From Halomonas piscis (GTDB lineage Bacteria; Pseudomonadota; Gammaproteobacteria; Pseudomonadales; Halomonadaceae): a stretch of 64,000 bases of DNA. Positions 45,314-53,679 of the stretch are shown piece by piece (positions within the stretch are counted from its first letter, which is position 1; each line of letters opens with the position of its first letter). A program made the position numbers and the translations under genes. Below the pieces are notes generated by a model that saw only the letters and a program-made list of their open reading frames with translations, made no database searches and was not told where the DNA came from. The stretch is from NCBI RefSeq assembly GCF_031886125.1, contig NZ_CP119391.1, positions 2,356,001-2,420,000 of the forward strand, read 5' to 3'.

Positions 45314-46195
45314 ATGCGACCCGTCTCCACCGTTGCCTTTATCGGCCTTGGCGTCATGGGCGGCCCCATTGCCGGCCACCTGGCGCGCCAGGGCTTTGCC
45401 CTTCGCGTTTACAACCGCACTCGGCACAAGGCCGATACCTGGGTCGAGCAATACGGCGGCAGCGCCCACGAAACCCCCGCCGCGGCAGCTGAAGGTGCCA
45501 ACCTGGTGCTGTGCTGCGTGGGCAACGACAACGACGTGCGCGAAGTCACCACCGGCGAACAGGGCGCGCTGGCGGGCATGTCCCCCGGCGCTTTTCTGGT
45601 CGACCACACCACCGCCTCGGCTGACCTGGCGCTGGAGCTGGCCGACACCTGCCGCCAGGGCGATATCGGCTTTCTCGACGCGCCGGTTTCCGGCGGCCAG
45701 CAAGGAGCGGAAAGCGGCGCACTGACGATCATGTGCGGGGGCGACCAGGCGCTGTTCCAGCATCTCGAACCGGTCATGGCCCACTACGCCTGCGCGGTGA
45801 CGCTCATGGGGCCGGCAGGCAGCGGCCAGCTGACCAAGATGGTCAATCAGATCTGCGTGGCCGGGCTGGTACAAAGCCTTTCCGAAGGGCTGCATTTTGC
45901 CCGGCAGTCAGGACTCGACGCCCACCGCGTGATGGAAGTGCTCTCGAAGGGAGCGGCGGGCTCCTGGCAGATGGAAAACCGTCATCAGACCATGCTCGAA
46001 GGCGATTACGATCACGGCTTTGCCGTGGACTGGATGCGCAAGGATCTCCACATCTGCCTGAGCGAGGCACGCCGGCTGAACGCCGCTCTCCCGATCACCG
46101 CGCTGGTGGATCAGTTCTACGCCGAGCTGCAGCGTCAGAGCGACGGCCGCCGGGACATCACGGCGCTGCTCAAGCGCCTGCAGGCGACCGAATGA
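45314..46195 (+). CDS. NAD(P)-dependent beta-hydroxyacid dehydrogenase
   Basis: Member of the 3-hydroxyisobutyrate dehydrogenase family (also tartronate-semialdehyde reductase and related enzymes). The 293-residue product has the dinucleotide site FIGLGVMGGPIAGHLA, the substrate signature DAPVSGGQQGAESGAL, the catalytic Lys in GQLTKMVNQICVAG and a late SKGAAGSWQMENR and KDLHICLSEAR. Substrate cannot be chosen from the sequence and no valine or glycerate pathway gene is close by. CAGGAGC lies before the ATG at 45314. It may be a single-gene unit between gltA and the tRNAs. Confidence 0.88.
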   Translation: MRPVSTVAFIGLGVMGGPIAGHLARQGFALRVYNRTRHKADTWVEQYGGSAHETPAAAAEGANLVLCCVGNDNDVREVTTGEQGALAGMSPGAFLVDHTTASADLALELADTCRQGDIGFLDAPVSGGQQGAESGALTIMCGGDQALFQHLEPVMAHYACAVTLMGPAGSGQLTKMVNQICVAGLVQSLSEGLHFARQSGLDAHRVMEVLSKGAAGSWQMENRHQTMLEGDYDHGFAVDWMRKDLHICLSEARRLNAALPITALVDQFYAELQRQSDGRRDITALLKRLQATE

Positions 46196-46230
46196 CCCTT
46201 GACTTTTGCCGAAAATGGCACGCATTGGGT

Positions 46231-46395
46231 TTTTCCACACTTGCTGTGGATAACCCTGTTTACAACCGTTAGAAAACGTTCTCCAGTCGGCATGCAGAGC
46301 GGCTCTGACTCAAATTGATCATTTTTTGACCTCCATTAAGTGATTGTTTTTAAACAAAATAAAGATATCAAGTCTTTTTTGGGCCAATACCAGGC
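46231..46395. other. Paired DnaA-box-like sites and AT-rich stretch
   Basis: The 468-bp gap before the tRNAs contains TGTGGATAA (46245-46253), a perfect DnaA box, facing TTTTCCACA (46231-46239), one mismatch from the box. About 60 bp on, a stretch to about 46385 is far richer in A/T than its surroundings, with runs of T and a GATC. There are too few boxes for oriC and none of the usual oriC neighbours are present. Confidence 0.5.
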
Positions 46396-46447
46396 AGTTG
46401 TGCACAGCGCCTCTTCGCGGAACAGACAAAGTGGACAAGTCAAGCGC

Positions 46448-46473
46448 AAAAAGGCGCAAAAACGCCTTTTTTT
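46448..46473. terminator. Bidirectional terminator between the dehydrogenase gene and tRNAs
   Basis: AAAAAGGCG (46448-46456), loop CAAAAA, CGCC and seven Ts (46463-46473). The minus strand also ends in Ts after the stem. It can stop both the plus-strand dehydrogenase transcript and the minus-strand tRNA transcript. Confidence 0.8.
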
Positions 46474-46663
46474 GATGCCCGGCAGGGCGTTTTCGGCCCA
46501 TGCCCCGGCAAGCCGGGAGAAACGCGCAAGGCTCTGCCCGAAAGCGGACAGGGGCCAGCGAAATCGCGCCTGGCCGGACAGTAAAGTCGCCGATACCGGA
46601 ATGGAAAAAGGTTTGGGTTGACAGCGGCAGGAGGGCCGGCAAAAACGGAACAGGCAGCCGAAG

Positions 46664-46739
46664 TGGCGTCCCATAGGGGGTTCGAACCCCTGTTACCGCC
46701 GTGAAAGGGCGGTGTCCTGGACCACTAGACGAATGGGAC
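46664..46739 (-). tRNA. tRNA-Glu (UUC)
   Basis: 76 bases with encoded CCA. The acceptor arms GTCCCAT and ATGGGAC pair, the anticodon loop is CTTTCAC with anticodon TTC, and the T loop is GGTTCGAACC. It closely matches the E. coli tRNA-Glu sequence. It is probably cotranscribed with tRNA-Ala, 60 bp upstream. Confidence 0.97.
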
Positions 46740-46799
46740 GCAGAGATGCCGCGGTACGGCAGGAAGCGAAACGCTTCGGGGGGAAGTCCTTGAGAAGGT

Positions 46800-46875
46800 T
46801 GGTGGAGCCTAGCGGGATCGAACCGCTGACCTCGACACTGCCAGTGTCGCGCTCTCCCAGCTGAGCTAAGGCCCC
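46800..46875 (-). tRNA. tRNA-Ala (GGC)
   Basis: 76 bases with encoded CCA, beginning GGGGCCTTAGCTCAGC. The anticodon stem CGACA/TGTCG surrounds CTGGCAG, giving anticodon GGC. The T loop is GGTTCGATCC. First gene of the two-tRNA unit, next to gltX as tRNA-Ala genes are in other gammaproteobacteria. Confidence 0.97.
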
Positions 46876-46897
46876 GCTTGTCTCGAGGACGGAGCGT

Positions 46898-46926
46898 ATA
46901 GTACGCATACCCCGGTTAGGCGTCAA
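46898..46926 (-). promoter_or_regulatory. tRNA operon promoter
   Basis: On the minus strand TTGACG (46921-46926), 17 bases, TACTAT (46898-46903), then the GC-rich discriminator ACGCTCCG. A GC-rich discriminator is typical of stable-RNA promoters under stringent control. It lies 22 bp before tRNA-Ala. Confidence 0.75.
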
Positions 46927-46927
46927 G

Positions 46928-46955
46928 AAAAAAGCGCCGCTTTTTTGCGGCGCTT
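46928..46955 (-). terminator. Original gltX terminator, now cut off by two IS elements
   Basis: AAGCGCCGC pairs with GCGGCGCTT (46947-46955 with 46932-46940) around a six-base loop, with six Ts on the minus strand (46928-46933). It lies just beyond where gltX ended before the IS insertions and just before the tRNA promoter. Confidence 0.85.
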
Positions 46956-47007
46956 CTGATAGCTCAAGGCGACGACCAGCAAAGCCGCGTTCTGGCCGCT
47001 TCGCTAG

Positions 47008-48419
47008 TACTACAGTCGTAACTACAGCCGTGATCGTTCATGCATTGCCATCCGGGCTTGCTGCTGCCGACAGTGGCACTGCCAAGCCCGGTACTGGTGC
47101 TTTCGTCGCCAGTCCGACCAATGAAGCACATGGGACAGGGCCTGTTGTCCTTGCCATAGACATCTCCCGATTAGTCGCCTGAGCTCGGAGAGTGTCAACT
47201 GAATCCTGTCGGTACGAGTTTTTTTTGCTGGTGACTCGCTTGCCGTATCGCCACCAGCAAGGCGTGGGCGAGCAGCGACAAAGTAATGTGGCGATGCCAA
47301 CTGGCCCAGCGCCTCACCTCATACTCATCCAGACCGCATTCCCCCTTGGCCGTCTGAAAACCCTGCTCGATTTTCCAGCGCTGACCCGCGACTCGAACCA
47401 GCGTCTCTATCGATACCCAGTCCCTGGGCGCGTGGACCACATAATAGGCCAACTCATCCGGTGTCGAGAGGCTGCGTCGGATCAGAAGATAATGGCCCCA
47501 GCGGCGTGCCTCTTCCGTAGGCTGCAGCCTTGTCAGCGGCGTCAACGCCCAGTCGTACCTGCGTTCGCCCTTGCTGCCTGAGCCAGCGGATAGGGTCTGC
47601 CATGCGTCATCCGGCAGTGCCGCCGCGATCTCGTCGGCTCGCGTGTACTGGAAACTCTTCCACCACAAGGGTTCGTTGCAAGCCACTTCTAAAACAAAGG
47701 GTTGTGAGCGATCCTCCAGCCACAGACGCAGGCTGCGGTTACCGCCATAGACGCTATCCCCCGTCACCCAGGCGGCCGGTATGTCCTGATCCATCGCGCG
47801 CTCCAGCATCCGGCGAGCGAGCTCGGGTTTGCTGGCAAATTCGACGTCATCAGGGATGCCCGCACGCCGACAACGCTCGCGGTCCTGTGTCCAGGATTTG
47901 GGCAAGTACAGGGCGCGATCCAGGAAGGCATGCCCTGCCGGGCTAGCGTAGAGAAGAAAGACCCCGATCTGACTATTTTCGATACGGCCGGCGGTGCCAC
48001 TGTACTGGCGTTGCACGCCGGCCGAGTGCTGGCCTTTCTTGATAAAGCCGGTCTCGTCCAGGACCAGGACACCCTCAGGCGAGCCCAGCGTATCGATGAC
48101 CCATTGGCGGAGAATATCGCGTGCTGCGTCCGCATCCCAGCGGGCACGATCCAACAGGTACTGCACCCCATCTGGGGTGGCATCCCCGAGCCACTCGGCA
48201 AGATGCCAGCTATTCTTACGTTCGCACTGACTAAGCAGACCCTGGAGGTAGCGTAGTGCGCGATCGCGCGTTTCCGAACGCGGAAAGAGCGGGCCTAACC
48301 GATCTGCCAGGTCATCCAACAATGCTGAGACAGAGAGATCCAGTTCTTGCATCCTTCACCCTGTGATCGCTTCCATATCAACCACATGCATTGTAGCTTA
48401 TTCAGTTACGACTGTAGTA
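47008..48419 (-). mobile_element. IS701-family insertion sequence
   Basis: 1412 bp with 16-bp perfect terminal inverted repeats (TACTACAGTCGTAACT at 47008-47023; complement at 48404-48419). It is flanked by CTAG on both sides (47004-47007 and 48420-48423), which fits a four-base target duplication of the YTAR type as I recall for IS701 elements. One intact transposase lies on the minus strand, the same direction as gltX. About 170 bp after the transposase is non-coding. Confidence 0.93.
47195..48352 (-). CDS. IS701-family transposase
   Basis: DDE transposase of 385 residues. Catalytic segments are VLVLDETGFIKKG (first Asp), AWVTGDSVYGG (second Asp) and KIEQGFQTAKGECGLDEYEVR (Glu region), the typical IS701/DDE_5 pattern. 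The reading frame is intact from the ATG at 48352. The alternative IS4-type signature YREMK is absent, which separates it from the element at 18.2 kb. Confidence 0.94.
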   Translation of the reverse strand: MQELDLSVSALLDDLADRLGPLFPRSETRDRALRYLQGLLSQCERKNSWHLAEWLGDATPDGVQYLLDRARWDADAARDILRQWVIDTLGSPEGVLVLDETGFIKKGQHSAGVQRQYSGTAGRIENSQIGVFLLYASPAGHAFLDRALYLPKSWTQDRERCRRAGIPDDVEFASKPELARRMLERAMDQDIPAAWVTGDSVYGGNRSLRLWLEDRSQPFVLEVACNEPLWWKSFQYTRADEIAAALPDDAWQTLSAGSGSKGERRYDWALTPLTRLQPTEEARRWGHYLLIRRSLSTPDELAYYVVHAPRDWVSIETLVRVAGQRWKIEQGFQTAKGECGLDEYEVRRWASWHRHITLSLLAHALLVAIRQASHQQKKLVPTGFS

Positions 48420-48436
48420 CTAGGGGGCGTTAACAA

Positions 48437-48844
48437 TTAGGCCAGCCATATGGCGGCTGACACGAGGCAGAGGAGTGACTGGTAGTTTCTTGCCAGTCGC
48501 TCATAGCGTGTAGATAACCGCCGGAACTTCTTGATTTTCTGAAAGAACCTCTCCACCAGATTGCGATCTTGGTAACAGTGCCAGTCTACTTCAATGCGCG
48601 CCAAACGATTCTTTTTCGGAGGAATCACCGGCTCGGCACCTGCGGCCTGAATCATGTCCCGCAGAGCAGTGGAGTCATACCCCTTGTCGCCCAGCACTGC
48701 TTGCGGGGAAAAACCTTCCAGTAGAGCGGGAGCAGCACCATACTCCGACGCCTGGCCCGGTGTGAGAACCAATCGTACTGGGTTACCTAACGCATCGACT
48801 GCGGCATGAATTTTGGTGCTCAATCCGCCTCGAGATTTGCCCAT
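48437..48844 (-). CDS. IS5-family transposase, OrfB part
   Basis: C-terminal catalytic half. It holds VLGDKGYDSTALRD (second Asp) and DRNLVERFFQKIKKFRR (Glu with the downstream R/K). Its own ATG at 48844 could start MGKSRGGLSTKIHA, but in this group it is normally made as a fusion with OrfA through the A-run at 48864-48871; the -1 frame reads on in frame into this segment without a stop. Confidence 0.9.
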   Translation of the reverse strand: MGKSRGGLSTKIHAAVDALGNPVRLVLTPGQASEYGAAPALLEGFSPQAVLGDKGYDSTALRDMIQAAGAEPVIPPKKNRLARIEVDWHCYQDRNLVERFFQKIKKFRRLSTRYERLARNYQSLLCLVSAAIWLA

Positions 48845-49188
48845 GGCTTCGACGTCTTGCGTGTTTTTTTTGACGCTCCATGCTGGTGCACCCTGACGAT
48901 GCTACCGTCGATCATCAGCTGCTCTAGATCGGGATCGTCGGCTACTGTGTCAAAAATACGCTGCCAAACGCCCTTTCGTGACCAACGGTTATACCGCATG
49001 TAGACGGTGTGCCAGCGCCCAAAAGATTCGGGAAGATCACGCCACGGGGCGCCGGTCCGAGCGATCCAGAGCACGGCTTCCACGAACAGGCGATTGTCCT
49101 TGGCAGTTACCCCACAGTCTGAGGCTTTGCCGGGGAGCAGGTGCTCGATTCGCTCCCACTGATCATCGCGTAACTTCAACCGACTCAT
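48820..49188 (-). CDS. IS5-family transposase, OrfA part
   Basis: N-terminal 122 residues: the DUF4096-like helix-turn-helix region (LRDDQWERIEHLLPG, WIARTGAPWRDLPESFGRW) and the first catalytic Asp in LMIDGSIVRVHQHG. The minus strand then has eight As (48864-48871) after the Ser codon TCA. Slipping back one base there leads into OrfB; without slippage the frame ends 44 bases later. This is the standard programmed -1 frameshift layout, so the split is not evidence of decay. Confidence 0.9.
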   Translation of the reverse strand: MSRLKLRDDQWERIEHLLPGKASDCGVTAKDNRLFVEAVLWIARTGAPWRDLPESFGRWHTVYMRYNRWSRKGVWQRIFDTVADDPDLEQLMIDGSIVRVHQHGASKKTRKTSKPWANLEAD

Positions 49189-49250
49189 GGCCCACCAAAA
49201 TCTATGAATACTAAATCAGTTTAAACGAAACTAATGATTGTTAACACACC

Positions 49251-50732
49251 CTAGGCAAGCTCGCGGTATTCCTTCTCCAGGCGCTTGGTCTGCTTTTTCG
49301 ATACGCCGCCCAATACGCTGATGGCATGGCGCAGCCGCGCACGGGTCATGTCCGAGCCGAGAATGGCCATGGCGTCCATCACCGAGGTGCTGGCGCTGGA
49401 GCCGGTAATGGCGATAAACACCGGTGCCAGAAACGCTTTCATCTTCAGCTCGAAATGCGCCGCCAGCGCTTTCACTTCCTCGAGCAGCGCCTCCTTGTGC
49501 CAGGCGGGCAGCGTTTCCAGCCGCCACACCATAAACTGCAGCAGCTTGACCAGGGTCTCATGCTCCAGCTTCACGCCGTCAAAGGAGGCGTGGGTAATGG
49601 CCGGCAGCCCCGAGAAAAAGTGCCCGGCCAGCGGCATCACCTGGGCCAGCGTTTCCACCCGCGGGCGCACCTGGGGCAGAATCTGCTTGACGTAGTCCTC
49701 GTTAAAAGCCCAGTCGCGCAGCGCCTGCAGGAAGGCGTCGTCGTCCAGGTCCTCGCGAATGTAGACGCCGTTGAGCCAGGTCAGCTTGTCCAGGTCGAAG
49801 ACCGGCCCGCCAAGCGATACCCGGTGAATATCAAAGGCGTCGATCATTTCGTCGAGGCTGAATTTTTCCCGCTCGTCGGGCATGGACCAGCCCATGCGCC
49901 CCAGGTAGTTGGTCACCGCCTGGGGCAAAAACCCCATGCGGCGATAGTAGTTGATCGAGGTGGGGTTCTTGCGCTTGGAAAGCTTGGACTTGTCGGGATT
50001 GCGCAACAGCGGCATATGGCAGAGCACCGGCATCTCCCAGCCCAGGTACTCGTAGAGCAGCTGATGCTTGGGCGCAGAGTTGATCCACTCCTCGCCGCGC
50101 ATCACGTGGGTGATGCCCATCAAATGGTCGTCGATGACGTTAGCCAGATGGTAGGTGGGCATGCCGTCGGATTTCAGCAGGATCTGGGCGTCCACCTGGG
50201 CCCAGTCCACGTCGATACGCCCGCGCAGCATGTCCTGAACCACGCAGACACCGTCCTTGGGTACTTTCATCCGCACCACGTAAGGCCAGCCCTCGTCAGC
50301 GCGACGCTGCTGCTCGTCCGCCGTCAGCGCCAGATCCTCGGGCTTGAGCGCCAGGTGCATGCCCGCGGCCTTGCGCCCCTCGCGCAGCTCGTCCAGCTCT
50401 TCGGCGGTGCGATAGCACTTGAACGCGTGCCCGGCGTCCAGCAGCCTTTGCGCATGGTCGGCGTAGATGTCGCCGCGCTCGCTCTGCCGGTAAGGGCCAT
50501 GCGCCCCGCCGACGTCGGGCCCTTCGTCCCACTCGATCCCCAGCCAGCGCAGCGAGTCGAGGATCATCTGCTCGGACTCCGCCGTGGAGCGCGCGCGATC
50601 GGTGTCCTCGATGCGCAGGATGAATTCACCGCCGTGCTGGCGCGCAAAGCACAGGTTAAACAGCGCCACGTAGGCAGTGCCAACATGGGGATCGCCCGTG
50701 GGCGACGGCGCGATACGGGTACGTACGGTCAT
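49251..50732 (-). CDS. gltX: Glutamyl-tRNA synthetase
   Basis: Charges tRNA-Glu, encoded 2.5 kb downstream on the same strand. The 493-residue class I synthetase has the HIGH-type motif [17 protein letters not shown] and the KMSKS-type motif [13 protein letters not shown], with GREGE-like core segments between. The start at 50732 has AAGGA upstream. The final codon is the TAG stop, whose TA is the duplicated target of the IS5-family element and whose G is the first base of that element, so the protein length is unchanged. The native 3' region and terminator are now 2.2 kb away. Confidence 0.97.
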   Translation of the reverse strand: MTVRTRIAPSPTGDPHVGTAYVALFNLCFARQHGGEFILRIEDTDRARSTAESEQMILDSLRWLGIEWDEGPDVGGAHGPYRQSERGDIYADHAQRLLDAGHAFKCYRTAEELDELREGRKAAGMHLALKPEDLALTADEQQRRADEGWPYVVRMKVPKDGVCVVQDMLRGRIDVDWAQVDAQILLKSDGMPTYHLANVIDDHLMGITHVMRGEEWINSAPKHQLLYEYLGWEMPVLCHMPLLRNPDKSKLSKRKNPTSINYYRRMGFLPQAVTNYLGRMGWSMPDEREKFSLDEMIDAFDIHRVSLGGPVFDLDKLTWLNGVYIREDLDDDAFLQALRDWAFNEDYVKQILPQVRPRVETLAQVMPLAGHFFSGLPAITHASFDGVKLEHETLVKLLQFMVWRLETLPAWHKEALLEEVKALAAHFELKMKAFLAPVFIAITGSSASTSVMDAMAILGSDMTRARLRHAISVLGGVSKKQTKRLEKEYRELA

Positions 50733-50854
50733 GGTGAAATCCTTAATGTCGCAAGGGGTAAGCGTCGTAGACAGAAGCGTGGCGCCATTATACGCACCGC
50801 TGCCGTAACGGACAGCAGGCACAACGGGTTGAGGGCGACTATCGACGCGCCTGC

Positions 50855-51481
50855 CTAATCCTGGGGAGCGTTTTGCGAAGCGTCCTGGGAAGCGCCCTCG
50901 AGATAGCGCACGCCCTCGTCTTTCTCGCTGTGCCTGAGCTCGCTGCCGATCGAGAAGGCGCGCCTATACACCGCGATCTGTCCCAGCCCGTGGGGCGCTT
51001 CGCGCACCAGCTCGCCTGCCAGCCGCTCGCCTTCATCGCCGATGCGCCGACGTACCGCCGCGGGCTGCACGCCGGCTTCCGACAGCTGTACGCGAACGCT
51101 GTAGTCGCCGTCCGGCACGCCGCTGCCAAACCCTAGAGGCCCGGCTCGGAACTGCCCGTTCTGCACCCGGGCGCGCTCCTGCCAGCGCGCCCCGCTGGCC
51201 GCTCGCTCAATCGCGATCAGCAGCTGAGCGCTGTCGGGCAGATTGCTGCTCCCGGTCACTTTCAGCCGCCGATCCGATCGCATGGTCACTTCGGCGCTCA
51301 TGGTTACCTTGAGCGGCTCGGCATCTTTGGGCGACGAGGCCGTCTGCTCCGCCGCCCCGTTACCGATGGGGTTCTCGGCTGTGCTCCGGGGCGCGGAGTC
51401 TTCGCTATCGCCGCAGCTCGCAAGCCACAGCACGGCGGCCAGCATCAGCGAATACCCGATAAGCGCACGCCCTCTGTGCAT
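50855..51481 (-). CDS. Predicted lipoprotein, unknown function
   Basis: I do not recognise this 208-residue protein. It has a lipoprotein signal peptide with lipobox LASC (Cys23), followed by an acidic Ser/Thr/Ala-rich linker. The remainder (about residues 57-200) looks like a compact beta-rich domain: [37 protein letters not shown] and [19 protein letters not shown], with the general look of an immunoglobulin-like periplasmic domain. It ends in a short Gln/Asp/Ala tail. It lies 12 bp downstream of the L,D-transpeptidase gene on the same strand and may be part of the same envelope operon. Confidence 0.75.
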   Translation of the reverse strand: MHRGRALIGYSLMLAAVLWLASCGDSEDSAPRSTAENPIGNGAAEQTASSPKDAEPLKVTMSAEVTMRSDRRLKVTGSSNLPDSAQLLIAIERAASGARWQERARVQNGQFRAGPLGFGSGVPDGDYSVRVQLSEAGVQPAAVRRRIGDEGERLAGELVREAPHGLGQIAVYRRAFSIGSELRHSEKDEGVRYLEGASQDASQNAPQD

Positions 51482-51493
51482 GGCTGCCTCCGT

Positions 51494-52564
51494 TTACGCG
51501 CCATCGCGCGATTCGGTTTCATCCCGTTTCGTTTTCAGCGACTGCTGCCAGTCGCGAAACGCATTGTACCAGCGATGGGGCTGCGCCCGAGTCTCGATCG
51601 CGGCCTCCGGCAGCGGCGCCAGCGACACGGGCTGCCAGTCGCTGGCGGCAAGCACCGCCTTCAGGCGCGTGTAATCCAGCACCTGCTCCCGGGCGCCGGG
51701 CGTTTCGTCGAGTGCGCGGATCACCGCGTCCATGCCCGCTTTCTGCTCGTCCAGCGGATAGGCCTGCAGATAGAAGCGCTCGCCGTCGCGGCCGATCTTC
51801 ACCGGCATGTCAATGATGTTGACCTGCTCGTCGACGCCCACCCGGGAAAACAGCTTCTTGATGGTGTCCGGGCGCATGCGGATACAGCCGTGGCTGACGC
51901 GCATGCCGACGCCGTCCGGACGGTTGGTGCCGTGGATCAGATAGCCGGGCAGGTCCAGCAGGATCGCCCGCTCGCCCAGCGGGTTGTCCGGCCCGGCCGG
52001 CACCACCGAGGGCAGCGCGTCGCCCTTTTCCGCCGCCTCCTGGCGGATGGAATCGGGCGGGTACCAGGCCGGATTTTCCAGCTTCATGGTGGTTTTGGTA
52101 ACCCCCAGCGGCGTGTCGTAACCGTCCCGGCCAATCCCGATGGGATAGGTCTCCACGGTCGGCGTCTCGCCCTCTGCGGTAGCGGGAAAGTAATACAGCC
52201 GCAGCTCGGCCAGGTTGATCACCAGCCCTTCCCGACGTACCGGCGGCAGAATATAGCGCGCCGGAATGGTCACCTCGGTGCCGGGCTCCGGCGCCCACAG
52301 ACTGGTATCCGGATTGGCGTGGCGGATTTCTTCGTAGCCCACCTGCTGCTCGGCGGCAATATCGAGCAGAGTATCCCCCTCTTGGACCGTGATGTGATAG
52401 ATCTCGCCCACCATGTTGCCCGTTTCCGGCAGCTCATAGTGGCCTGCGGGCAAGGCTTCTGCCAAAGCCGCAACCGGCAGGAAAATCAGCGCCGCGCCAA
52501 GCGCCCGCACGCAGAAGCGCCGCCCGGCGCCGAGGAAAAAAAGAAAAAGCATGGCTGGTATCAT
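51494..52564 (-). CDS. LysM/YkuD L,D-transpeptidase
   Basis: Periplasmic L,D-transpeptidase of the ErfK/YbiS/YcfS type that makes 3-3 peptidoglycan crosslinks or attaches lipoprotein. The 356-residue product has a signal peptide (after MIPAMLFLFFL, ALGAALIFLPVAALAEA), a LysM domain (YHITVQEGDTLLDIAAEQQVG), then the YkuD domain with the catalytic GMRVSHGCIRM (Cys) and upstream YLIHGTNRPDG (His). An ATG at 52552 is an alternative. About 90 residues follow the catalytic domain, longer than usual. The gene precedes the lipoprotein gene. Confidence 0.9.
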   Translation of the reverse strand: MIPAMLFLFFLGAGRRFCVRALGAALIFLPVAALAEALPAGHYELPETGNMVGEIYHITVQEGDTLLDIAAEQQVGYEEIRHANPDTSLWAPEPGTEVTIPARYILPPVRREGLVINLAELRLYYFPATAEGETPTVETYPIGIGRDGYDTPLGVTKTTMKLENPAWYPPDSIRQEAAEKGDALPSVVPAGPDNPLGERAILLDLPGYLIHGTNRPDGVGMRVSHGCIRMRPDTIKKLFSRVGVDEQVNIIDMPVKIGRDGERFYLQAYPLDEQKAGMDAVIRALDETPGAREQVLDYTRLKAVLAASDWQPVSLAPLPEAAIETRAQPHRWYNAFRDWQQSLKTKRDETESRDGA

Positions 52565-52675
52565 CTTGCTGTGGGGAGTGGAACCTGACGGCCCAGGGGT
52601 TACCGCCGTCAGGCCGCGTCCGGAAAACCCGGCTGCCATTCTATCAGGGCAGCACGGCCCCCGGAGAGTTCGGCG

Positions 52676-53500
52676 TCAGGCATCCGGCGCGGTGCGCCTG
52701 AGCGCATGGCGCAGCGTCGCCCGGGAAAGCTCGCCCAGGTGGGTGTCCACCAGCTTGCCGCTGGCGTCATAAAACAGCGTGGTCGGCAGCGCCGCCGACC
52801 CGGCTTCCTGACCAATGGCGCCCTTGAGATCCAGCAGCACGTTGTCCAGCACCAGCGATTCGTGGTCGAGAAAGTCCTCGATGGTGGGGGCCGCCTCGCC
52901 CTGGTTGGCAAAGACGAACAGCACGTCGGAGCGCTCCTGCTGGGCTTTTTCCAGCATCGGCATTTCCTTGCGACACGGCGGGCACCAGGTCGCCCAGAGA
53001 TTGACCACCATCGGCTTGCCGCTGGCTTGCTGCTGCAGGCTGGCAAGGTCTACCCTGGCGCTGTCCAGGGTCTGAAGCTCGGCCCGGGGCGGCCGGCTTG
53101 CCTGATTTTCGATCAGGCTGATGGCACCGCCGGTCAGCCCCCAGGTCAGCAGCCCGGCAAACGCCGCCATGAAAAGCGGCCGGCGCAGCGCACCGCGCCG
53201 CCAGCCCAGATAAACGCCGTAGGCCGCCATGGCCAGCACACCGGCCACGGGGTCAAAGCCGCCGTCACGAATATCGATCCAGGCCAGCGGATCCATCCCG
53301 TAGCTTGAAAAATAGCGCCCGACAAACACAAGCCGCGCGGCCACCCCGCCCACCAGCGCCAGGTTGATAATCGTATCGCTGATGGCGACATCCCGGCGCC
53401 CGGCAGAAATCTTGCCGGCAATCAGCGCCACCAGAAACGCCAGCACGATCAGCGCCTGACCCACGGAAACGGCCAGCGGCCCCAACGTCAGTGATAACAC
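52676..53500 (-). CDS. Membrane-anchored TlpA-type thioredoxin with Lgt-like N-terminal domain
   Basis: The 274-residue product joins two parts. Residues 1-125 form several membrane helices and resemble prolipoprotein diacylglyceryl transferase (Lgt): ARLVFVGRYF followed by RDGGFDPVAGVLAMAAYG in the position of the Lgt GGMSFHGG segment, but without its His. From about residue 145 a periplasmic thioredoxin domain follows, with NLWATWCPPCRKEMPMLE and the cis-Pro ALPTTLFYD. It is probably a thiol-disulfide reductase of the TlpA/ResA kind. GTG at 53500 is preferred as start because AAGGAG lies six bases upstream; another GTG at 53530 exists. Confidence 0.82.
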   Translation of the reverse strand: MLSLTLGPLAVSVGQALIVLAFLVALIAGKISAGRRDVAISDTIINLALVGGVAARLVFVGRYFSSYGMDPLAWIDIRDGGFDPVAGVLAMAAYGVYLGWRRGALRRPLFMAAFAGLLTWGLTGGAISLIENQASRPPRAELQTLDSARVDLASLQQQASGKPMVVNLWATWCPPCRKEMPMLEKAQQERSDVLFVFANQGEAAPTIEDFLDHESLVLDNVLLDLKGAIGQEAGSAALPTTLFYDASGKLVDTHLGELSRATLRHALRRTAPDA

Positions 53501-53604
53501 CCGAAGCTCCTTACAGCTGCAATATGGCACCAGAATACAGGGACGCCCATGCTATCCGCAGCGGATTAAGCCGTGGTTAGCGGCAAGCGACAGAAACAGG
53601 GCTT

Positions 53605-53634
53605 TTGTCCTGCCTCCCTGTTATTGCGTAGAAT
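53605..53634 (+). promoter_or_regulatory. Possible promoter of dusA
   Basis: TTGTCC (53605-53610), 18 bases, TAGAAT (53629-53634), ending 45 bp before the dusA start. Pattern only. Confidence 0.4.
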
Positions 53635-53679
53635 ACCCGCCATTCGTTGCTGAACGCCCATCCGCTATCGCTTTTGAAA

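Larger units (their letters stand above)
48423..49251 (-). mobile_element. IS5-family (IS427-type) insertion sequence
   Basis: 829 bp with imperfect terminal inverted repeats (GGGGGCGTTAACAATTA at 48423 and, complement, GGGTGTGTTAACAATCA at 49251). It is bounded by TA on each side (48421-48422 and 49252-49253), the short duplication usual for this group. It encodes a transposase in two overlapping frames joined by a -1 slip. It is inserted in the stop codon of gltX, and the IS701-family element sits directly against its far end. Confidence 0.92.

Noticed and set aside
46231-46395. Replication origin
   Set aside because: Only two DnaA-like boxes and none of the usual oriC neighbours (dnaA, dnaN, mnmG, rpmH).
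46340-46642. Overlapping small frames in the AT-rich gap before the tRNAs
   Set aside because: They run across the bidirectional terminator and have no coding character or start signals.
48437-49188. Degenerate (frameshifted) transposase pseudogene
   Set aside because: The two frames meet at a run of eight As in the standard -1 frameshift arrangement of this IS group, and all three catalytic residues are present.
49326-50858. Plus-strand frame of 510 codons opposite gltX
   Set aside because: Antisense shadow of gltX without motifs or start signals.
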